Shown one piece after another: positions 1 to 9,490 of a stretch of 50,899 nt of DNA; within the stretch, counting starts at the first letter, position 1, and every line of letters begins with the position of its first letter. Position numbers and translations under genes: made by a program. The notes below the pieces were generated by a model. It worked only from the letters and a program-made list of their open reading frames with translations. It searched no databases and was not told where the DNA came from. Source of the DNA: DATDOR01 sp035512695 (GTDB lineage Bacteria; Chloroflexota; Anaerolineae; Anaerolineales; JABWBV01); NCBI GenBank assembly GCA_035512695.1, contig DATKDL010000021.1, positions 1 to 50,899 on the forward strand, given 5' to 3'.

Positions 1-1268
1 TGGAAGTTGACGATATCGGTGTCCACCCAGACGAGGATATCGCCTTTGGTGACGAACAGGCTCTTCCAGAGCGCCTCCCCTTTGCCGTCCCGGGCGCCGT
101 GTTCGGGGAGCAGGTCCTGGTGGATGTGGACCGGCACGCCCAGGTCGGCGGCGATCTCGCGGGTGCGGTCGGTAGAGTTCGAATCCACCAGGACGATCTC
201 ATCCAGCAGGGGGTACTGTTCCACCAGGAGCCGCTGCGTGGACCGGATGATGTCGCCGATGGTCTCTTCTTCGTTGAGCGCCGGGAGCGCCAGGCTGATC
301 GTCACCCCGCGCTCGGCTTTCAGCTCGACCAGCTGGGCCAGGTTGGCGAATTCCTCGGTGTGGAAAGTGTTCTCGGCAAACCAGCGGTCGACCAGCACCG
401 AGATCGCCTTCGACTCGAGCTGGATCAGGGCATCGTCCGGGACCGGCCGCTTCGTCTTCACGGCGATGACGGCGGCGGGAGATGCCTGCATGATCCGGTC
501 CGTGATCGCGCCCAGCGACGATTCCGTCTCCGCCGGCGCCGCCTTGGTCCCCATCACCACCAGGTCGAAATCCCGGGAGGCGTCCAGGATCTTTTCCCCC
601 GGGTCCGTCTCCAGCGCGACCTGGTGGTCGATGTCCGGCATCTCCTCCAGCACCTGCTGCATCCCGGCGAAGGTCCGGGCGACGGCTTCCTGCCGTTCCG
701 GGTGGCGGATGTGGAGCGAGGTGATGGCGGCGTTGTCCCGCTGGACGAGGGCCAGGCTGAGCCGCAGCGCCCGCTCGGCGTGCGGATCGCCCAGGTTGGG
801 GACGAGGATGCGCCGGAGCCGATCCGGGAAGGGGCCGCGGACCATTGCGATGTCGCAGGGTGGGTGGGCCAGGAGCTCGGCCGCGTTCAGGTCGAGGTGC
901 TCCATGTGGGCCGGCCACTGCAGGATCAGTAAATTGATTTCCGGCTCATTCGCCAGCGCGAGCCGGACCTCATCCCAGGGAGTGGCGGTCACGCGGACGC
1001 GCGCTTTCGCCCTCAGGTTGACCCGGTCCGTGCCCGCCCGGATGGCTTTGCGCAGCTCGCCCGCCGCCGCCGCCCCGGCGCTCACGTTCGTCCCCGGGGA
1101 AATGGGGACCACGCCGAGGACCAGGACCGGGCTGAAAACAGACAGGCAACGGGCGAAAGCCAACATCGAATCGCGGTCGGTTTCCGGGGTCAGCACCAGC
1201 AGGCTTTTGGCCGGCCGGCGCTGACCGCTGCGGGTGAAAGAGAGATCATTCAAGGGGATATCCGTCAT
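1..1268 (-). CDS. Tandem USP domains fused to glucosyl-3-phosphoglycerate synthase (GpgS-like), partial
   Basis: Read by hand from the minus strand; the gene starts at ATG 1268 and runs off the left edge after about 422 residues, so its C-terminus is missing. Residues ~18-155 and ~165-295 look like two universal-stress-protein (USP) domains; the second keeps the VVMGTKA...SSLGAITD ATP-loop-like stretch. From ~318 a GT-A glycosyltransferase begins with LPALNEEETIGD, VDSNSTDRT, KGEALWKSL and VDTDIVNF, the signature set of GT81 glucosyl-3-phosphoglycerate synthase, which uses NDP-glucose and 3-phosphoglycerate; the DTD is the metal/nucleotide-binding motif. The start codon overlaps the upstream glycosyltransferase stop as ATGA, implying translational coupling. 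Known GpgS enzymes are single-domain; the USP fusion is the unusual part. The GT81 assignment is good, but the in vivo product is inferred. Confidence 0.85.
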   Translation of the reverse strand, partial: MTDIPLNDLSFTRSGQRRPAKSLLVLTPETDRDSMLAFARCLSVFSPVLVLGVVPISPGTNVSAGAAAAGELRKAIRAGTDRVNLRAKARVRVTATPWDEVRLALANEPEINLLILQWPAHMEHLDLNAAELLAHPPCDIAMVRGPFPDRLRRILVPNLGDPHAERALRLSLALVQRDNAAITSLHIRHPERQEAVARTFAGMQQVLEEMPDIDHQVALETDPGEKILDASRDFDLVVMGTKAAPAETESSLGAITDRIMQASPAAVIAVKTKRPVPDDALIQLESKAISVLVDRWFAENTFHTEEFANLAQLVELKAERGVTISLALPALNEEETIGDIIRSTQRLLVEQYPLLDEIVLVDSNSTDRTREIAADLGVPVHIHQDLLPEHGARDGKGEALWKSLFVTKGDILVWVDTDIVNF

Positions 1269-2518
1269 GGAGTTACGCTTTCGATCAACGGGATCATTTC
1301 GTACTGCACGATCCGCCGCCAGGTGAAGCGCCGGAGCACCCTTTTCCGCAAGGCGTGACGGCGGTCGCGGGCCAGGAAATCGGCGATCTCGCTCGCGATC
1401 GCGGTGGGTTTCGAGCGGGGGTCGAACAAGGTTGCGAATTCCCCGGCACTCTCCCGCACCGGTGGGATGTCGGCGGCGAAGACGGGCAGGCGCGCCAGCC
1501 CGGCCTCCAGCACCGGGATCCCGAAGCCCTCCCGCAGGCTCGGGAAGAGCATGAGATCGGCCAGCCGGTAGAGGCCGGCGATCGCCTCGTCCGGGAGGTG
1601 CAGGGGGCGGCCCGGTTCGCCCTGTTCGTAGACGAAGTGGACCTGGCCCTCCACCCCCATGTCCCGGCGCAGGTCCCGGAGAGAATCGAGATAGGCGGCG
1701 TTCGCCGGGTTGTGCGGCCCCGGCGGGCCGGTCACCAGCAGGACCGGCCGCGGGGTCCGGTCCAGGAGCGCCGCCGTCACCCGCACGGCGAGCTCGATGT
1801 TCTTGCGCCGGGTGATCCGGGCCGGGAGCAGGATCAACGGATCCGCGGCGAGCAGGTCGAGCCGCTCGGCCAATGCCCGGACCGGGGACGGGAGAGCGAG
1901 GAATTCGAACGCGTCCACCCCCGGCGTGACGACGGTCACTTCGTCTTCCGGGAGCCCGAACAGCTCCGCCAGCCGCCGGTGCCGGTGCGCCGATACGGCC
2001 ACGTAGCGCACGCCCGGCCAGGGGGTCCGCAGCAGGTCCCAGGGGTAGCCGGGGTGCAGGTCCGGGGTGTAGAGCTCGTCCAGCCAGGCGAAATCGTGGC
2101 ACCAGGCGATGAGGCGGACGTCCCCCGCATCGCTGAGCAGGCGCAGGGCGGCGGTCAGCGGCAGGTTCTTGTGCAGGCTCAGGGCGTTGTGGACGATGCA
2201 GACCGGGACCCCGGCGAGGAGCTCGCCGAGACGGTCCGCCAACCGGTCCCGCAGGATTTCGAAGCCCGGCCCGGCCGACCCGGCGGCCAGCGCCGCCCCG
2301 GCTTCCAGGACTTCCGGATGGCGGGAGTCGAGCTCGGGGATGTGGTGGAAGCGGACCGCCGGGTGGAAGGTCTCCCCGCGCCCGGCGATCACGTCGACGG
2401 CGTACCCGGCGGCGGCCAGCTCGCGGGCGTGGTGGTCGATCGTGCTCTCCACCCCGCCCACGACGGGCGGGGCGGCGTAGTGGAGGATGGCGATACGGGG
2501 CACGCTGCGGGAGGTCAT
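1265..2518 (-). CDS. GT4-family glycosyltransferase
   Basis: 417-residue GT-B glycosyltransferase. The N-terminal acceptor domain begins RIAILHYAAPPVVGGVES, the usual GT4 glycine-rich loop. The C-terminal donor domain has LLPARITRRKNIELAV (the R-x(4)-K pair contacting donor phosphates) and the late E-x7-E-type motif SLREGFGIPVLEAG. A ribosome-binding site (GGGAG) lies 5 nt before ATG 2518. It is the second gene of a three-gene minus-strand operon, 28 nt after another GT4 and overlapping the USP-GpgS gene by 4 nt. In glucosylglycerate and mannosylglucosylglycerate pathways a GT4 enzyme extends the GpgS product, so a role in such a solute or in a glycolipid is plausible. Donor and acceptor cannot be read from the sequence. 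Confidence 0.85.
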   Translation of the reverse strand: MTSRSVPRIAILHYAAPPVVGGVESTIDHHARELAAAGYAVDVIAGRGETFHPAVRFHHIPELDSRHPEVLEAGAALAAGSAGPGFEILRDRLADRLGELLAGVPVCIVHNALSLHKNLPLTAALRLLSDAGDVRLIAWCHDFAWLDELYTPDLHPGYPWDLLRTPWPGVRYVAVSAHRHRRLAELFGLPEDEVTVVTPGVDAFEFLALPSPVRALAERLDLLAADPLILLPARITRRKNIELAVRVTAALLDRTPRPVLLVTGPPGPHNPANAAYLDSLRDLRRDMGVEGQVHFVYEQGEPGRPLHLPDEAIAGLYRLADLMLFPSLREGFGIPVLEAGLARLPVFAADIPPVRESAGEFATLFDPRSKPTAIASEIADFLARDRRHALRKRVLRRFTWRRIVQYEMIPLIESVTP

Positions 2519-2546
2519 CGTCTCCCTAGTGTACCGTACCCGCGTT

Positions 2547-3797
2547 CTATTTTATTTCTTCGATCAGGTCGACCAGTTTCGCCTCGAGCACCTCGAGCGA
2601 GAAATGCTCGCGCGCGACGGCGTAGTTTTGCTCGGCGGCGGCGCGGGCGGCGTCCGGGTCGGACAGGAGGCGGCGGGTTTTCTCGACGGCATCGTCGTCG
2701 ACGAAGCCGTCCAGTTCGATGAAGTCGAAGCCCAGCAGGCGGATGTCGGAGTTGTAGACCGGGTAGCGGTTGACGACGAGCGTCCGCTTGAAATAGACCG
2801 CTTCCAGGAGGGCGTTGCCGAAACCCTCATAGACGCTGGGGTAGGTGACCAGGTCGGCGTGGGAATAGACATCCCAGAGCGAATAGATCTTGTGGCTGTT
2901 GACCTTGCGCCGTTCCGGCTCCACCAGGTAGTCGATCTGGTGCAGACCGACGCTCATGACGACGGCCTCCCGGCGGAGCCACTGCAAGTAGGTCTGGCCT
3001 TCGTCTTCGGCGCCGTGGGTGATGAAGAGGCCGGGTCCGGGCAGCTCGAGCCGCCGGACCAGTTCGATGGCGGCTTCGATGTTTTTGCGCCGGATGACGC
3101 GGGTGGGCTGGATGATAAAGACTTCGTCCGGGGCCAGGCCCAGGTTGGTGCGCAGGTCGCGGTTGTAGTCGTCGATCCCGTCCGGCGGGTTGGCGAAGTC
3201 GAAGACGTTGGGGATCACGACCGAGTCGATCCCGCGCCGGGCTTCCAGCCGCCTCTGGGCGATGGAATTGATCGTGACGTGGCGGATGCTGGGCAGCTCG
3301 GCCGGGAAGGTGATATCCAGCAGGTCCTGGAGGGCTCGGCCCTGGTAGCGTTCGCGCTCCCAATGGAAGTCGTGGTGGTGGGCGAGGGTGGGGAGGCCCA
3401 GCTCGGCGATCAGCCCGGTCAGGCAGACCCCGAGGGGGAGGTTCATCGGGATGGTGAGGGCGTTCTGGGCGATGAGGAGGTCGAGCTTGTGGCCGCGGAT
3501 AAAGCGGCGCAGCGGCCCGCGCATCGTATCGGCCATTTCGTAGATCTCGTCGGCCAGCGTTTCCGGGTTCTGTGGCTCGTCCCCGTTCCCAAAGGCCCGG
3601 CGGCTGAGCGCGCGGATCTCCTGGTGCTCGAAATGCAGGGAGGGGATCAGGGTGCCGCCGCCGGCGTACCCGCCCAGCTCCCCAGCGCAGTAGAAGACCT
3701 CGTGCCCCAGGCGCACCAGGACGCGGGCCCATTTCTCGACTTCGAGCGAGACCCCGTCCACCCCGTTCAGCCTTGTCGAAACAAATCCGATCCGCAT
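2547..3797 (-). CDS. GT4-family glycosyltransferase, first gene of the GpgS operon
   Basis: 416 residues from the chosen ATG at 3797 (MRIGFVSTRLNGVDGVS). An in-frame start 42 nt upstream exists, but GGGAG sits about 9 nt before 3797, inside that extension, so the shorter form is preferred. GT-B fold: N-terminal GVDGVSLEVEKW loop, donor-site IIQPTRVIRRKNIEAAIEL, and YPSVYEGFGNALLEAVYF as the late Glu motif. The HHHDFHWERERY stretch resembles the acceptor region of its neighbour (CHDFAW), so the two enzymes are probably diverged paralogues acting in one pathway. A TATAAT promoter at 3838-3843 drives the operon. Function in a GpgS-linked glucosyl/mannosyl-glycerate pathway is inferred from neighbours. 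Confidence 0.82.
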   Translation of the reverse strand: MRIGFVSTRLNGVDGVSLEVEKWARVLVRLGHEVFYCAGELGGYAGGGTLIPSLHFEHQEIRALSRRAFGNGDEPQNPETLADEIYEMADTMRGPLRRFIRGHKLDLLIAQNALTIPMNLPLGVCLTGLIAELGLPTLAHHHDFHWERERYQGRALQDLLDITFPAELPSIRHVTINSIAQRRLEARRGIDSVVIPNVFDFANPPDGIDDYNRDLRTNLGLAPDEVFIIQPTRVIRRKNIEAAIELVRRLELPGPGLFITHGAEDEGQTYLQWLRREAVVMSVGLHQIDYLVEPERRKVNSHKIYSLWDVYSHADLVTYPSVYEGFGNALLEAVYFKRTLVVNRYPVYNSDIRLLGFDFIELDGFVDDDAVEKTRRLLSDPDAARAAAEQNYAVAREHFSLEVLEAKLVDLIEEIK

Positions 3798-3837
3798 TTC
3801 AACCGCTCCCATCCCGCCGGTCGTCCGGCGTGGGGCC

Positions 3838-3866
3838 ATTATAGCGAGGTTTGGGGTATGGGCAAA
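3838..3866 (-). promoter_or_regulatory. Sigma-70-type promoter of the GT4-GT4-GpgS operon
   Basis: On the minus strand, TATAAT (3843-3838) is preceded by a 17-base spacer and TTTGCC (3866-3861). The predicted start near 3831 leaves a leader of about 35 nt carrying the GGGAG ribosome-binding site of the gene starting at 3797. The -10 is consensus, the -35 weak. Confidence 0.55.
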
Positions 3867-3905
3867 GTCAGAATCGGGTGCGAATCGTGTGGGAAATGGG
3901 CGGCG

Positions 3906-5408
3906 CTACGCCGCCGGCAGCCGGACTGTGAACGTCGACCCCACCCCCTCGACCGACTCGACCGTGATCTCCCCCTCCATCGCCTCGACCATGTTTTTCA
4001 CCATCGACAGCCCCAGCCCGGTCCCGGGGCGTGAGCCGACGTTGCTCGCGCGGGAGAAGCGGTCGAAGATCGCCGAGAGTTCGGCGGCGGGGATCCCGAT
4101 CCCTGAGTCTTGGATCCTGACCCTCACCATGTCGCCATCGGGGTGAACGGAAAGAGTCACCTCAGCCCCCGGTTGCGAGTATTTGATTGCGTTCCGGATC
4201 AGGTTGTCGAACATTCGGGCCAGGTAATTCCGGTTTCCGATCACCGGGGATGACAACCCGCTTTGGTCGAACTTGAGTGTGATGCCATTCTCTTCCGCCT
4301 CCAGATGATGAACGGAAATTTGCTGATCGATGATTTCGATCAGGTCGATTCCTTCCAGCTGCAGGCGTTGTTCGAGGATCTCCAGCTCGAGTTTAGAGAC
4401 TCTCGAGATCGATTTTGTCATTTCGAGCAGCCGCAGGGCTTCATCCTCCAGCGCTCCCGCCTCCTTTAGCTCCGTCACTGGTTTGACCTTTCTCAAGAAC
4501 AGGGTGAATGTGATGATCGGCGATTGAAGCTCATGGGAGATCTGGGCCAGGAACTGCGATTTGAATTTGTTCGCCTCCTGGAGCTGCTTCGTCCGCTCCG
4601 CCACCCTTTTTTCGAGAACGATATTCATCGCCTCGTACTGGGTAATTGCGTACTCGAGCCGGGAAGCGACCAGCCAGGCGACAAACGCCACCAGCAGGAT
4701 GCCGAGGTACGCAATCGAATTGAAACCTGCCCCGACGGTCGCGGAACGAACGGACATCAGGGCGATCGATGCGAAGGCGAATACGAAGCTCATTCCGGGT
4801 GTCACGGTGAAGCCGGCCAGGATGACCGGGATAATCTGGAAGACGAGGGACCGGCCGGCGGTGGTTTCAGTTGGCGTGTCGGTCAAACCGAAGATCAGGA
4901 ATAGGTAAGCGACGAACGCGGTTCGGGCGGCCGATCCCGGAAAGCGCTTGTTCAACCAGAAAACGACCGCCCCGCCGATCATCGCCAGAAGACCGGCCGA
5001 AGCCAGCCGCAGCCCGTCGCGCGCCCATTCTGTTTCGAGGTAAAACCAGGCCATCGCATCGAAGGTTCCAAACGAGGCGAGCAGGAACGTTATTGCGGTG
5101 ATAATCAGCGTGTACTGGCTTTTGCGCCGGTCCGCGGGTGTTACGACTCTTCCAGGCCCAAATGAGAACAATTCCACAAGCCGGTCCGGGCGGGTGAACG
5201 CGATCAGAACCCATCCACCGAAGAAAAGGAACGGAACCAGGGACCACAGCAGTATGTCGACCTCGGCAGGGTCGGCGATAATTTCTTTAAAGGAAATCCA
5301 GCCGGAAACAAGGCTCAAAACGAAAAAAAACACGGCAAACGGCAGCGTTGCCCAGGTTTCGACGATCCGGAATTTCCTGCGGTACCAGGACGCGAGGTTT
5401 TCCAACAT
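3906..5408 (-). CDS. Membrane-bound sensor histidine kinase
   Basis: 500 residues from ATG 5408 (MLENLASWYRRKF), preferred over a start 39 nt upstream because the extra residues are not domain-like. The N-terminal ~250 residues are hydrophobic with seven to eight predicted membrane helices, then a short coiled linker (VAERTKQLQEANKFKSQ). The HisKA box FLAQISHELQSP places the phospho-acceptor His near residue 292. The HATPase_c domain has RNAIKYSQPG (N box), DSGIGIP (G1), FDRFSRAS (F) and GTGLGLSMVK (G2), so it should be active. No response regulator is adjacent, making it an orphan kinase with no recognisable extracytoplasmic ligand domain. The last bases form a 7-bp hairpin (3899-3915) whose loop is the stop codon. 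Confidence 0.93.
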   Translation of the reverse strand: MLENLASWYRRKFRIVETWATLPFAVFFFVLSLVSGWISFKEIIADPAEVDILLWSLVPFLFFGGWVLIAFTRPDRLVELFSFGPGRVVTPADRRKSQYTLIITAITFLLASFGTFDAMAWFYLETEWARDGLRLASAGLLAMIGGAVVFWLNKRFPGSAARTAFVAYLFLIFGLTDTPTETTAGRSLVFQIIPVILAGFTVTPGMSFVFAFASIALMSVRSATVGAGFNSIAYLGILLVAFVAWLVASRLEYAITQYEAMNIVLEKRVAERTKQLQEANKFKSQFLAQISHELQSPIITFTLFLRKVKPVTELKEAGALEDEALRLLEMTKSISRVSKLELEILEQRLQLEGIDLIEIIDQQISVHHLEAEENGITLKFDQSGLSSPVIGNRNYLARMFDNLIRNAIKYSQPGAEVTLSVHPDGDMVRVRIQDSGIGIPAAELSAIFDRFSRASNVGSRPGTGLGLSMVKNMVEAMEGEITVESVEGVGSTFTVRLPAA

Positions 5409-5545
5409 GGGAATGATGAAAATATAACATATTCGGATGGCCGGCACTTCGATTGTGACGCCTTTATAATTGTTGAGAAGAAAGTGTCTGTCAGATCAGG
5501 TGTGATCCGTGAAATCAGTGTTGAGGCCGTGTATTTGTGAATTAC

Positions 5546-5574
5546 TGGACAAACGATCTGGTATAAGGTATCAT
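5546..5574 (+). promoter_or_regulatory. Promoter of the M42 peptidase / ATP synthase region
   Basis: TGGACA (5546-5551), a 17-base spacer and TATCAT (5569-5574), 38 bases before ATG 5612. The overlapping 18-mer 5535-5552, TTGTGA-N6-GGACAA, has one perfect Rex half-site (TTGTGA) and a poor second half. The rest of the 203-bp intergenic region 5409-5611 shows no gene. Confidence 0.5.
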
Positions 5575-5611
5575 CCCCCCCGTACCAAATCCCGTCCCGA
5601 CAGGACTTTAA

Positions 5612-6685
5612 ATGGACCCAACCGAACAGCTCTTAAAAGAACTGACCGAAGCCCACGGCATCTCGGGCTACGAGGCCCCGGTCCGCGCCATCGTCCGCGA
5701 GCGGCTCAAACCGCTGGGCGAGCTCTCGCAGGATAAATCCGGCTCGGTGATCTGCCTCAAACCCGGCGCCGAGACCAAACCGCGCGTCATGCTCGCCGGC
5801 CACATGGACGAGATCGGCTTCATGGTCAAGCACGTCACGAAAGACGGCTTTATCAAGTTCCTCCAGCTCGGCGGCTGGTTTGACCAGGTCCTGCTCGGCC
5901 AGCGCGTCATCGTCAAGACCCGGGCAAACGGCGACGTCGTCGGCGTGATCGGCGCCCGGCCGCCGCACCTGATCCCGATGGACGAGCGCAGCAAGGTCGT
6001 CGAGAAAAAGGATATGTACATCGACGTCGGCGCCTCCTCCCGCGAAGAGGTCGAAAAGATCGGCGTCCGCGCCGGAGACCCCGTCGTCCCGCGCGCCGAT
6101 TTCGTGAAGCTGGCCAACGAAAAGACCTATCTCTCCAAGGCCTTCGACGACCGGGTCGGCACCGCCCTCATCATCAGCACCCTCGAAGCCCTGCAGGATA
6201 AGGACCACCCCAACGCCGTCTACGGCGCTGTCACGGTCCAGGAAGAGGTCGGTCTGCGCGGCGCCCGGACCAGCGCCTGGGTCGTCGAACCCGACGTCGC
6301 GATCATTCTCGAAAGCGACATCGCCGGGGACGTCCCAGGGATCGAGGCCGACGTCTCCGATGTCAAGCTCGGGAAGGGGCCGACCGTCCTGCTCTACGAC
6401 GGGTCGATGATCCCGAACGGCAAATTGCGCGATTTCGTCATCGATGCGGCCGAGGCCGCCGATATCCCGCTCCAGCTCTCCTACGTCCAGGCCGGCGGCA
6501 CCGACGGCGGGGCCATCCACCAGCACAAGACCGGCGTCCCCACCGTCGTCATCGGCGTCGCCGCCCGCCACATCCACTCCCACGGCGCCATCATCCACCG
6601 CGACGACTTCGACAACGCCGTCAAGCTGCTGACGGCCGTCATCACGAAACTCGACGCTGCCGCCGTCGCCGGCTTTACAAGTTAG
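5612..6685 (+). CDS. M42-family metallo-aminopeptidase (FrvX/glutamyl aminopeptidase-like)
   Basis: 357 residues, the usual length for M42 dinuclear metallopeptidases that trim peptides in the cytoplasm as TET-type dodecamers. Motifs in order: AGHMDEIGF (first metal His and the neighbouring Asp), FDDRVG (bridging Asp), VQEEVGLRGA (catalytic and metal-binding Glu pair), ILESDIAGDVPG (third-metal-ligand region), GGTDGGAIH, and RHIHSHG with the last metal His. All metal-site regions seem present. It is transcribed from a promoter at 5546-5574 and lies just before atpA, separated by a 25-nt-arm hairpin. There is no obvious functional link to ATP synthase, so the adjacency may be incidental. Substrate specificity is not predictable; some M42 homologues were historically annotated as endoglucanases. 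Confidence 0.92.
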   Translation: MDPTEQLLKELTEAHGISGYEAPVRAIVRERLKPLGELSQDKSGSVICLKPGAETKPRVMLAGHMDEIGFMVKHVTKDGFIKFLQLGGWFDQVLLGQRVIVKTRANGDVVGVIGARPPHLIPMDERSKVVEKKDMYIDVGASSREEVEKIGVRAGDPVVPRADFVKLANEKTYLSKAFDDRVGTALIISTLEALQDKDHPNAVYGAVTVQEEVGLRGARTSAWVVEPDVAIILESDIAGDVPGIEADVSDVKLGKGPTVLLYDGSMIPNGKLRDFVIDAAEAADIPLQLSYVQAGGTDGGAIHQHKTGVPTVVIGVAARHIHSHGAIIHRDDFDNAVKLLTAVITKLDAAAVAGFTS

Positions 6686-6740
6686 GTGAAAACTTGAGGT
6701 GGGCGGCGGGCTCTACCCGCCGCCCACCCCAATTTTTCAC
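6686..6740 (+). terminator. Extended hairpin between the M42 peptidase gene and atpA
   Basis: Arms 6686-6710 and 6716-6740 match at 23 of 25 positions around a 5-nt loop (ctcta). The left arm begins one base after the stop codon; the right arm ends T5-CAC and is followed 16 nt later by atpA. GC core with an outer A/T-rich portion, like a terminator but roughly twice the normal stem length. Confidence 0.8.
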
Positions 6741-6756
6741 GTTCCATGGAGGGACC

Positions 6757-8418
<1,662 letters not shown>

Positions 8419-8423
8419 CGTAT

Positions 8424-8474
8424 TGAAAATTTGAGATGCGCTGCGGCTCCGCCGCAGCGCATCTCAAATTTTCA
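8424..8474 (+). terminator. 24-bp perfect hairpin between atpA and atpG
   Basis: Arms 8424-8447 and 8451-8474 are exact complements with a 3-nt loop (tcc), starting 6 nt after the atpA stop and ending 12 nt before atpG. It lies inside an operon whose products are needed in fixed ratio, so partial termination, mRNA processing or 3'-end protection of atpA are all possible roles. Confidence 0.85.
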
Positions 8475-8486
8475 CCTATATAAATT

Positions 8487-9389
8487 ATGGCTAACGCAAG
8501 AGAAGTCCGCCTCCGCATCCGGAGCGTAAAAAACATCTCCCAGGTGACCCGCGCCCTGCAGGCCGTCAGCGCCAGCCGGGTGCGGAAGGCGATGGACGCT
8601 GTCCTGGGGACGCGGCCGTACGCCGAGAAGGCCTGGCAGGTGCTGACGCACATCGCCGCCCAACCCGGGCGCGACTCCCTGCACGAGCTGCTGACCGCCC
8701 GTTCGGAGGTCAAAAGCGTCGTCGTCCTGATGATCAGCGGCGACCGGGGCCTGGCAGGGCCGTATAACACGAATATCCTGCGCTTCACCCAGCGGCAGTT
8801 CGGGGATTACCCGGTCCCGGTCCGATTCATCTCGATCGGGCGCAAGGGCACCGAGTTGCTATACCGGCTGGGGAAAACGGTCCTGGCGACCTACAGCGAC
8901 CTGCCGCCCGAGCCGACCTTCCAGGATGTCTCTTCCATCGGGCGTTTGGCCGTCGACGAGTTCCTGGGCGGCAAAACGGACGAGGTTTACCTCGTCTACA
9001 CCGACTTCGTCAGCATGGCCCGGCAGGATCCGACGATGAAGAAACTGCTCCCGCTCGAGGTGGACACGACCGCCGGCCTGGTCCAGGTCGACTACGGCGG
9101 CGGGGACGGCCCGGCGCCGGCCTACATCTACGAACCGGACCAGGCCGAGATCCTGGACCAGATCATCCCGCGTTTCACCGCCCTGCAGATCTACCAGGCC
9201 GTGCTCGAATCGAACGCCAGCGAGCACGCCGCCCGCATGATCGCCATGAAAAACGCCACCGACAACGCCTCCGAGCTGGCCGGACTGCTCCAGCTCGAGT
9301 ACAACAAGGTAAGGCAGCTGGCGATCACGAGTGATATTCTCGATATTGTGGGTGGGGCAGAGGCGTTGGCGAAGACGGATAGTCGTTAG
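8487..9389 (+). CDS. atpG: F1F0 ATP synthase subunit gamma
   Basis: 300 residues, standard for the rotary shaft. The N-terminal helix ANAREVRLRIRSVKNISQVT and the C-terminal helix (TDNASELAGLLQLEYNKVRQ) are the two conserved coiled-coil halves that turn inside the alpha3beta3 hexamer. The middle has the conserved GDRGLAGPYNTNIL. No clear Shine-Dalgarno sequence precedes ATG 8487 (the preceding bases are cctatataaatt), and the gene is flanked on both sides by large hairpins, so its translation may be deliberately weak, consistent with one gamma per three alpha and three beta. The stop codon is inside the stem of the downstream hairpin. Confidence 0.96.
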   Translation: MANAREVRLRIRSVKNISQVTRALQAVSASRVRKAMDAVLGTRPYAEKAWQVLTHIAAQPGRDSLHELLTARSEVKSVVVLMISGDRGLAGPYNTNILRFTQRQFGDYPVPVRFISIGRKGTELLYRLGKTVLATYSDLPPEPTFQDVSSIGRLAVDEFLGGKTDEVYLVYTDFVSMARQDPTMKKLLPLEVDTTAGLVQVDYGGGDGPAPAYIYEPDQAEILDQIIPRFTALQIYQAVLESNASEHAARMIAMKNATDNASELAGLLQLEYNKVRQLAITSDILDIVGGAEALAKTDSR

Positions 9390-9445
9390 CTGGTTTGCTG
9401 GTTGGCTGGTTTTTAACGAACCAGCCAACCAGCAAACCAGCTAAC
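9385..9445 (+). terminator. 27-bp perfect hairpin built from CTGGTT/AACCAG units between atpG and atpD
   Basis: Arms 9385-9411 and 9419-9445 are exact complements with a 7-nt loop. The atpG stop (9387-9389) lies inside the left arm. Each arm is itself a short tandem of CTGGTTnn (or AACCAGnn) units, and degenerate AACCAGn units continue to about 9478, just before the atpD ribosome-binding site GGAGG, so this is a hybrid of a hairpin and a short tandem repeat. Confidence 0.85.
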
Positions 9446-9490
9446 CAGTAAACCAATAAACCAGTACACCAGCAAACGACTGGAGGATTC

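Noticed and set aside
7..1224. Long plus-strand open frames opposite the GpgS-like gene (for example 405 codons)
   Set aside because: The opposite strand carries clear USP and GT81 motifs and an ATGA-coupled start; the plus frames are low-complexity shadows of GC-rich coding.
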